DNA of 8,444 bases from Ardenticatenales bacterium (GTDB lineage Bacteria > Chloroflexota > Anaerolineae > Ardenticatenales > Ardenticatenaceae). Of the stretch, positions 1 through 4,576 are shown piece after piece. The notes beneath the pieces are model-generated. The model was given only the letters and a program-made list of their open reading frames with translations, did not search any database and was not told where the DNA came from. How positions within the stretch are numbered: position 1 is the first letter of the stretch; each line of letters opens with the position of its first letter. The DNA lies in NCBI GenBank assembly GCA_013812995.1, contig JACCSL010000507.1, forward strand, positions 1-8,444, read 5' to 3'. The position numbers were made by a program, and so were the translations under genes.

Positions 1-1431
1 GTTGGCAGGCGTGAGCATGAGCTTAGCGAATTGCAGGCGGCTTTTCTCGCCCCCACTCAGCGCGCGGATGGGTTTCTGCGCCTCGTTCTTGCCAAACATG
101 AAGCGCCCCAGGAAGCTGTACGCCTCACCCTCGTACATCGGCTTTAGCTTGCGAATCTCATCCACCACGATGCTATCATAGTTCAGCGTCTGGTGCTCCT
201 GCGAGTAGTAGACCATCGTTGTGCTGGGGCCCACCTTGATCTCGCCCGCTGTCGGTTCTATCTCGCCCAGGATGAGTTTGAAGAGGACGCTCTTGCCCGC
301 CCCATTCGGCCCGACGAGCCCAACGACCTCACGGCTCCAGATGAGCATCTCGGCGTCGGTGAGGACTTCTTTATCCTCCCCATTCTCTCCCTCGAACACC
401 TTCCAGAGACCCTTGAACTCCAGCGCCTTGTCACTGCCGCGCGAGCCGTGGAGAGAGAGCGCCATCGTTCGCGAGCCCTGCGGCCTGTCGACGCGCTCCA
501 TGCGGTCCATACGCTTCTGGACGTTGCGCGCCAGTTGGATCATCGCCTCGTTCTGCCCGCCGCTGGACCAGGAGATCAGGCGCAGCCGAGATGCCTCCAG
601 CCGCTTGAGTTCGCGCTGCTGTACATCGTACGCCTTGGCCTGCGAGGCGTCGGCCACGTTCTTCTCGAAGGCAAACTCAGAGTAATTGCCATGCCAGAGC
701 ACGGCAATTCCCTTGCTCACCTCGATGATCTGGGTGGCGACCACATCCAGCAGGTAGCGGTCGTGCGAGATAATCACCACCGTGCCAGGGTAATCGTTGA
801 TAAGCCGCTCCAGCTCGCGCTTACCCCGGATGTCCAGATGGTTGTCCGGCTCGTCCAGGAGCAGCAGGTCGGGGCGCGCCACGAGGAGCTGCGTCAGCCC
901 CAGCAGCTTCTTCTGCCCACCGGAGAGAACGCCAATCGGCAGGTGGAACTGCTCCTCCTGGAACCCGAAGGCGCGCAGAGTTCCCTCCACGCGGTTGCGG
1001 TAGGCCAGACCGCCCGCTGCCTCGAACTCGACCAGGAGCAGTTCCTGGCGATGCAGCACCCGCTCCAACTTTGCCGGGTCGCCGTATACCTCCGGGTCGG
1101 CCATCCGCGCCTCCACGCGGTGCAACTCCTCGTTGATCCGCGCGAGTTCCTTGCTGGACTCCATCGCGATATCTAGCAGGCTCTTGGCCGGGTCGAACTC
1201 CGGCTCCTGCGAGAGGTAGCCGATGCTCAGGCCAGGATGACGCCAGATGGAGCCGCTGTCCGGCTCCTCGCGCCCGGCGATCATGCGGAAAAGCGTCGAT
1301 TTGCCCGCGCCATTCGGCCCGACCATCCCGATGCGCTTGCCCTTCTGCACCTCCAGCGAGCAATTCTCCAGGATGTGGTGAAGCCCGCCATAGGTCTTGC
1401 TGACACCCGTTACATTTACAATCATCGTCAT
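1..1431 (-). CDS. ABC-F family ATP-binding protein (ribosome-associated), C-terminus outside window
   Basis: Cytosolic ABC-F ATPase with two nucleotide-binding domains and no membrane segments. This family acts in the ribosomal E site, as translation factors (EttA/Uup type) or antibiotic-resistance ribosome-protection proteins. The 477 visible residues show Walker A1 GPNGAGKST (38-46), signature LSGGQ (169-173), Walker B with D-loop LLLLDEPDNHLD (189-200) and SHDR switch (222-225). A charged linker follows (about 255-335), the part that reaches the peptidyl-transferase centre in known members. Then come a second Walker A GPNGAGKS (374-381) and second signature LSGGE (458-462). The second Walker B lies beyond the window edge. 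The DEPD motif replaces the usual DEPT. The start at 1431 is preceded by AGGAGG with 5-nt spacing; an in-frame ATG two codons later (1425) is possible. The gene has its own promoter and an attenuator-like leader, which favours an inducible resistance-type role over a housekeeping one, but subfamily and substrate cannot be fixed from sequence alone. Confidence 0.93.
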   Translation of the reverse strand, partial: MTMIVNVTGVSKTYGGLHHILENCSLEVQKGKRIGMVGPNGAGKSTLFRMIAGREEPDSGSIWRHPGLSIGYLSQEPEFDPAKSLLDIAMESSKELARINEELHRVEARMADPEVYGDPAKLERVLHRQELLLVEFEAAGGLAYRNRVEGTLRAFGFQEEQFHLPIGVLSGGQKKLLGLTQLLVARPDLLLLDEPDNHLDIRGKRELERLINDYPGTVVIISHDRYLLDVVATQIIEVSKGIAVLWHGNYSEFAFEKNVADASQAKAYDVQQRELKRLEASRLRLISWSSGGQNEAMIQLARNVQKRMDRMERVDRPQGSRTMALSLHGSRGSDKALEFKGLWKVFEGENGEDKEVLTDAEMLIWSREVVGLVGPNGAGKSVLFKLILGEIEPTAGEIKVGPSTTMVYYSQEHQTLNYDSIVVDEIRKLKPMYEGEAYSFLGRFMFGKNEAQKPIRALSGGEKSRLQFAKLMLTPAN

Positions 1432-1468
1432 ATCTTCCTCCTTGTATCAAACCCCGACCAGGGGCAAC

Positions 1469-1499
1469 AAAAAAGCCGTGAGCTTGCGCCCACGGCTTT
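1469..1499 (-). terminator. Rho-independent terminator in the ABC-F leader (probable attenuator)
   Basis: Read on the minus strand, a perfect 9-bp stem AAAGCCGTG/CACGGCTTT (1491-1499 with 1472-1480) closes a 10-nt loop and runs into six T residues (1474-1469). This is a textbook intrinsic terminator for minus-strand transcription; there is no T tract on the plus strand. It lies about 150 nt downstream of the ABC-F promoter and 37 nt before the ABC-F start codon, so it would stop the gene's own transcript. It could also terminate read-through from the upstream GNAT-OCD operon, which shows no other terminator. Confidence 0.8.
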
Positions 1500-1627
1500 G
1501 GTTCAGGCTAGTCGCGTTATGTCACGTCAACTTTACCATAAATTTCTGCCGATAGGCGCACTCGTCCCCAGGACACCGTATCCGGCGACCAACTGGCAAA
1601 GCTCGGGTTGAGAGACAAAGATCGGCA
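1485..1627 (-). promoter_or_regulatory. Alternative leader pairings: antiterminator and anti-antiterminator candidates
   Basis: Three leader segments can pair in mutually exclusive ways. Segment 1, UGCCGAU (1627-1621), overlaps the start codon of the 31-codon leader ORF and is fully complementary over 7 bp to AUCGGCA (1553-1547). Segment 2, UGCGCCUAU (1560-1552), overlaps that partner by two bases and can form 9 pairs (two G-U) with GUGGGCGCA (1493-1485). This second target is the apical loop plus three bases of the terminator's 5' arm. A ribosome covering segment 1 would free segment 2 to disturb the terminator. The complementarity is seen directly; the switch mechanism is inference, and the antiterminator invades only three of the nine terminator stem pairs. 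Confidence 0.45.
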
Positions 1628-1628
1628 T
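1533..1628 (-). CDS. Putative 31-residue leader peptide upstream of the ABC-F gene
   Basis: A short ORF begins with ATG at 1628 and ends with TAA at 1535-1533. An SD-like AAGGA (1641-1637) sits 8 nt upstream. The product begins MPIFVSQPEL and ends APIGRNLW; no known domain, signal peptide or amino-acid run is seen. It lies about 23 nt after the predicted transcription start and ends about 34 nt before the terminator stem, the place occupied by regulatory upstream ORFs in attenuated ABC-F and erm genes. If real, its role would be to sense slowed or stalled ribosomes rather than to make a functional peptide. An overlapping 40-codon frame (1644-1522) starts earlier but lacks an SD site. Confidence 0.45.
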   Translation of the reverse strand: MPIFVSQPELCQLVAGYGVLGTSAPIGRNLW

Positions 1629-1657
1629 GGGTAGGTTCCTTCATGGTTGCGAGCGCC

Positions 1658-1687
1658 ATTGTAGCAGGGAGCTACACTGCTTGTCAA
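1658..1687 (-). promoter_or_regulatory. Strong sigma-70-type promoter for the ABC-F leader
   Basis: On the minus strand a perfect -35 TTGACA (1687-1682) is separated by 18 bp from -10 TACAAT (1663-1658, 5 of 6 consensus bases). Transcription would start near 1651, giving a leader of about 220 nt. The -35 box abuts the stop codon of the upstream reductase gene, so the ABC-F gene can be transcribed independently of that operon. Confidence 0.7.
1660..1676. repeat. Inverted repeat TGTAGC-N5-GCTACA inside the ABC-F promoter
   Basis: Perfect 6-bp arms (1660-1665 and 1671-1676) flank a 5-bp centre. The repeat lies in the promoter spacer and overlaps four bases of the -10 box, a position where a repressor dimer would block RNA polymerase. 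It could instead be a small hairpin at the 3' end of the upstream operon's transcript. No T tract follows it. Confidence 0.4.
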
Positions 1688-2665
1688 TCACAAATTGACG
1701 ATTTGGCCCAGGTTGTCGCGCTCGGCGACCTGCAAGATGGCCTGGGCGGCGGCGATGTCCTGAATGGCGAGGCCGCAGGACTTGAACAGGGTGATGCGCT
1801 GCGGATCCTCGGGGCACGGCACGGCCCCGGCCACGAGGGCACCTAGCTCTGCATAGAGCTCGTCCATTGACCACTGGCGCGCGGCGATGGGTATCAGAAG
1901 GTCGCCTGCCTCGGCCAGCGCGGCCTCGCGCTGATCGACCACGACGAGCGCGCGCTGGAGGAGCGCGGCGTCTACCTCGCACATATCGGGACGATAGGCT
2001 CCGATGGCATTGACATGGGTGCCTGGCTTGACCCAGGAGCCATCGAAGAGAGGCGTTGTGCTGGGAGTTACAGTAACGATAATGTCTGCGGCCCACACAG
2101 CCCCGTCCGGCGACGCGGGAAGATTATACTGCCGCCTGGAGTCTCGCCGCTGGAGCTGAGCGGCCAGCACCCCTGCCGAGCCGTCGCGCGTGACGATGTA
2201 AACCTCCTCGATGGGCCGCACCGCGCAGACCGCCTCGATCTGGCTCGCGGCCTGCGCGCCCGCCCCGAAGATGGTCAGCACGCGCGCATCGGGGCGCGCC
2301 AGCAGGTCGGTCGCGAGGCCGGTCACCGCGCCTGTGCGCAGTGCCGTCAGGGAGCTACCCTCCAGCAGGGCACGCGGTTCCCCGCTGCTCGCGTCGTAGA
2401 GCGTGACCAGCGCATGGATGGTGGGCAGGTTGCGCTCGACGTTCTTGCCGAAGACGGAGAGCACTTTTTGCCCCAGCCCCTCCGTTCCGGCGATGTAGGC
2501 GGGCATGAAGAGCATGGTTCCGTCCGGCGTATCGAGGCTGACGCGGGTGGGCATGGTGACCTGCCCGGCGTGAAGCGCTTGGAAAGCCCCACGCATCGCC
2601 TCAATGGCATTGACCATCGGCAGGGCGCGGCGTACATCGTCGGCGGAAAGAAGGCGTACTTGCAT
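1688..2665 (-). CDS. Ornithine cyclodeaminase/mu-crystallin family NAD(P)-dependent protein
   Basis: Soluble 325-residue enzyme of the OCD/mu-crystallin family, which includes ornithine cyclodeaminase, archaeal-type alanine dehydrogenase and ketimine reductases. Full family length. Substrate-site residues typical of the family are visible: R41, K67 and the LRTGA segment (109-113). The Rossmann nucleotide-binding motif GAGAQA is at 134-139. HVNAIGAY (217-224) and the C-terminal block LFKSCGLAIQD (293-303) also fit. The position after the NAIGA segment, where true ornithine cyclodeaminases carry a catalytic Asp, is Tyr224, followed by RPDM. This is more like mu-crystallin/ketimine reductase-type members, so proline formation from ornithine should not be assumed. 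The start at 2665 lies 3 nt after the stop of the GNAT gene, so the two are co-transcribed and probably coupled. Substrate unknown. Confidence 0.9.
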   Translation of the reverse strand: MQVRLLSADDVRRALPMVNAIEAMRGAFQALHAGQVTMPTRVSLDTPDGTMLFMPAYIAGTEGLGQKVLSVFGKNVERNLPTIHALVTLYDASSGEPRALLEGSSLTALRTGAVTGLATDLLARPDARVLTIFGAGAQAASQIEAVCAVRPIEEVYIVTRDGSAGVLAAQLQRRDSRRQYNLPASPDGAVWAADIIVTVTPSTTPLFDGSWVKPGTHVNAIGAYRPDMCEVDAALLQRALVVVDQREAALAEAGDLLIPIAARQWSMDELYAELGALVAGAVPCPEDPQRITLFKSCGLAIQDIAAAQAILQVAERDNLGQIVNL

Positions 2666-2668
2666 GGC

Positions 2669-3607
2669 TTATTCGATTTCCTTTGTCATCACATAGCGGC
2701 CCGGAATGGGATAGTAGCCCAACTTCTCCTGCATCCTGAGCATTCCGGTGTTCCGCGAATCGTTGGATACTTGCAACTGCGTCGCTCCATGTTCCTGCGC
2801 GTACTCGATCGTGCGCAGCGTGAGCGCCTCGGCAATATGCCGCCGCCGATACTCTTGATCCACGCCGGTAAACGCATTGTGGGCAATGTTACCCTCCAGG
2901 CCCACGGCACCCAGGCCCACCCAGCGCTCACCATCGGCTGCGATAATCTGACCGTCGGCGCGAAACCAGGGTGCGGTGCAGATATCTTCGACAAACTCCT
3001 CGAAGGAGGGAAAGGTGTCCTCGCCAGGTGCATCCAGGCTGGTGCGCCGGTTCAGATCATAGAGTTTGCGTTGATACTCCAGCGAATTGCCCACATCGGC
3101 CAGGGCGAAGAAACGGATTCCCTGCTGTTGCACCGCCTGTTTCACCTGGGCAAAGCGGGGCATATCGAACGAGGCGAGGTCAAGGGCAAAGTGCACCCAA
3201 TGTTGATCGAGGACAAAGCCGCGCTGCTCTGCAAAGCGATAGGCGTCAGAATCGTTATCCGGGAAAGCGGTAATCAAGGTCGCGCTCTCGTGCTGGCGAA
3301 CAAAGGCCATCGCCTCCTCATAGAGCGCGGTGCCCGCCCCTCGCCGACGATGGGCAGGATCAACGCTCACCACGAGAAAGGTATAGCTGTCGGGTGCTGG
3401 TGCCCTCAATCGCAGCTGGCTGGTGCCAATGATGGTACCTGCCTCGTTCCTGGCAACGACGCGACGCCGCCGAACCGTGGCGGAGGGCTCCGTCTCGGCG
3501 CTGTGCATCTCCTCGGCAGACTCGGGGCTCAGCGTCACCAACTGCTGGAGAGCCGCAATGGCAGCGTAGTCGTCAAAAACGTTGGTTTCGCTGAGTTGAT
3601 AATTCAT
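2669..3607 (-). CDS. Tandem GNAT-domain N-acetyltransferase
   Basis: Cytosolic 312-residue protein with two GCN5-related acetyltransferase folds. Domain 1 (about 1-150) has the acetyl-CoA pyrophosphate loop HRRRGAG (86-92) after strand VVSVDP (79-84), then an F-A-E-Q-R-G-F motif (125-131). Domain 2 (about 165-312) has YRRRHIAEA (253-261), the SNDSRNTGML segment (281-290) and EKLGYYP (294-300). In domain 2 a His replaces the first Gly of the usual R/Q-x-x-G-x-G/A loop, so acetyl-CoA binding there may be altered. Two-domain GNATs include mycothiol synthase, but nothing here identifies that substrate. The start at 3607 is chosen because AGGAGG lies 8 nt upstream; another ATG four bases earlier is out of frame. 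The gene leads the operon with the OCD-family gene, so the pair may act on a common amino-acid-like metabolite (inference). Confidence 0.88.
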   Translation of the reverse strand: MNYQLSETNVFDDYAAIAALQQLVTLSPESAEEMHSAETEPSATVRRRRVVARNEAGTIIGTSQLRLRAPAPDSYTFLVVSVDPAHRRRGAGTALYEEAMAFVRQHESATLITAFPDNDSDAYRFAEQRGFVLDQHWVHFALDLASFDMPRFAQVKQAVQQQGIRFFALADVGNSLEYQRKLYDLNRRTSLDAPGEDTFPSFEEFVEDICTAPWFRADGQIIAADGERWVGLGAVGLEGNIAHNAFTGVDQEYRRRHIAEALTLRTIEYAQEHGATQLQVSNDSRNTGMLRMQEKLGYYPIPGRYVMTKEIE

Positions 3608-3637
3608 TCATGGTCCCTCCTGGTTCAAGTTTCGCCT

Positions 3638-3666
3638 ATTCTAATGCAGGCAGCGTTGAAAAACCA
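3638..3666 (-). promoter_or_regulatory. Possible promoter of the GNAT-OCD operon
   Basis: On the minus strand a -10-like TAGAAT (3643-3638) follows a poor -35 TGGTTT (3666-3661) at 17-bp spacing. Transcription would start near 3631, about 24 nt upstream of the GNAT start codon. The -10 is convincing but the -35 is weak, so this is only a candidate. Confidence 0.3.
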
Positions 3667-3690
3667 GGAGCGATTCTGCGCCAGAAACGA

Positions 3691-3717
3691 AGCCAGCGCC
3701 GTTGCGTGGCGCTGGCT
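3691..3717. repeat. Perfect 10-bp inverted repeat in the divergent intergenic region
   Basis: AGCCAGCGCC (3691-3700) and GGCGCTGGCT (3708-3717) are perfect complements around a 7-nt centre, GTTGCGT. The centre contains the candidate -35 box of the Yip1-like gene, and the right arm fills the start of its promoter spacer. Lying between two divergent genes with no T tract on either side, it is more likely an operator or cruciform than a terminator. Confidence 0.55.
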
Positions 3718-3731
3718 GACTGCGATATACT
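3702..3731 (+). promoter_or_regulatory. Candidate promoter of the Yip1-like gene
   Basis: -35 TTGCGT (3702-3707) and -10 TATACT (3726-3731) are 18 bp apart, predicting a start near 3738 and a 5' leader of about 40 nt. The -10 matches 5 of 6 consensus bases. The -35 lies in the loop of the perfect inverted repeat at 3691-3717, suggesting control by a factor that binds it. Confidence 0.5.
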
Positions 3732-3777
3732 TTCGAGTCTACGCTTTGGATTGACGAGATTGAAGGAGCCTCTTGCT

Positions 3778-4425
3778 ATGGAAACTCCTGTCTTCGAGAC
3801 CCCGATTTCGCCGCCCTGGATTACCATCTGGACGAGTCCACGCAAAACGATTCGCCAGCTTGTCGAGCGCGACCCCACCTATCTCGTCTACCGGCTGGCG
3901 GCACTCGCGGGGGTGAGCGAGGGGTTGAGCCAGGCCGCACGCCGAAACTGGGTTGAGGGTGGCTCACTGCCCTTCTTTCTCGTTATGATCTTCCTCGCTG
4001 CGCCGCTGGCAAGCATCATTAGCCAGGAAATTGGAGCCCTGCTATTGAGTTGGGCAGGACGACAGTTTGGGGGCGTTGGCTCCACAACAGAGGTGCGGAC
4101 GGTTCTGGCCTGGGCGAGAGTGCCTGAGATTGCCCTGATACCTCTGTTGGGAGTGAAATTTCTGATATACGCTTATCACTTTCTCGCCACGGCCCCGCCA
4201 CGGTCGGACTTCACCCACCCCTTAGTGATAGTTATCGTATTTCTTATTGTCTTCGCGGAGCTGATTGCTGCCTTCTGCTCCTTCGTCATCTCTATCCAGG
4301 GACTCGCGGAGGTGCATGAACTCTCCGTCTGGAAAGCACTGGTGGCCTCCTTTTTACCCGTGCTCATTATTCTTGTGCCCTTTATGTGCCTGCTCTTTCT
4401 CATCTCGGACCCGCTCGGCTTTTAG
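3778..4425 (+). CDS. Yip1 domain-like integral membrane protein
   Basis: 215-residue membrane protein resembling bacterial Yip1-domain proteins. The cytosolic N-terminus has the family-like pattern WTSPRKTIRQLVERDP (18-33), followed by hydrophobic segments at about 64-90, 117-137, 147-175 and 188-209 and a short polar end. The number of helices is approximate; Yip1 proteins usually have five, and the segment at 36-50 may be another. No catalytic motif is seen, and the function of bacterial members is poorly known. The start ATG at 3778 has AAGGAG 9 nt upstream; the frame stays open back to 3610, but that part overlaps the divergent promoter region and lacks an SD. It stands alone, 151 bp before the McrBC-like operon, and GC is visibly lower than in that operon. 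Confidence 0.75.
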   Translation: METPVFETPISPPWITIWTSPRKTIRQLVERDPTYLVYRLAALAGVSEGLSQAARRNWVEGGSLPFFLVMIFLAAPLASIISQEIGALLLSWAGRQFGGVGSTTEVRTVLAWARVPEIALIPLLGVKFLIYAYHFLATAPPRSDFTHPLVIVIVFLIVFAELIAAFCSFVISIQGLAEVHELSVWKALVASFLPVLIILVPFMCLLFLISDPLGF

Positions 4426-4451
4426 CGGCCAAAGAGCCGTTCCAGGAGGGC

Positions 4452-4475
4452 CTGGCGCGATTGCTCGCGCGCCAG
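4452..4475 (+). terminator. GC-rich hairpin after the Yip1-like gene
   Basis: CTGGCGCG (4452-4459) and CGCGCCAG (4468-4475) form a perfect 8-bp stem with an 8-nt loop, 27 nt after the stop codon. There is no T tract, so it is at best a weak or factor-assisted terminator; it may only protect the transcript 3' end. The rest of the 151-bp gap holds only the next promoter candidate. Confidence 0.3.
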
Positions 4476-4541
4476 TACTACCAGTTCCGCGTCCGTTCGC
4501 TTTTCCACACATCCCCCATGTTGGGCAGTTGTACAAAAGTA

Positions 4542-4570
4542 GTGGCAAAAAGAGAGGAAAAGGTTAGAAT
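4542..4570 (+). promoter_or_regulatory. Candidate promoter giving a leaderless McrBC-like transcript
   Basis: -10 TAGAAT (4565-4570) follows a -35-like GTGGCA (4542-4547, 4 of 6 consensus bases) at 17 bp. Only 6 nt separate the -10 box from the ATG at 4577, so transcription would begin at or near the A of the start codon. The lack of a well-spaced SD (nearest purine run AAAAGG is 13 nt upstream) agrees with leaderless translation. Confidence 0.45.
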
Positions 4571-4576
4571 TGCGGG

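Noticed and set aside
193..1176. Long plus-strand open frame (327 codons) opposite the ABC-F gene
   Set aside because: Its residues show no domain and its length follows from high GC on the opposite strand; the minus strand has unambiguous ABC-F motifs throughout.
1452..1464. Small CCCC-N5-GGGG hairpin just before the ABC-F SD site
   Set aside because: Only four pairs; it may affect SD access, but nothing else supports a regulatory role.
1472..1499. Hairpin as a plus-strand terminator
   Set aside because: The T tract exists only in the minus-strand reading; no plus-strand gene ends here.
1522..1644. 40-codon overlapping frame as the ABC-F leader ORF
   Set aside because: It begins only about 7 nt after the predicted transcription start and lacks an SD; the 31-codon frame at 1533-1628 is better supported, though leaderless use cannot be excluded.
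2015..3754. 579-codon plus-strand open frame opposite the OCD and GNAT genes
   Set aside because: It spans two recognisable minus-strand genes and their junction, has no recognisable domain, and is best explained as an antisense shadow.
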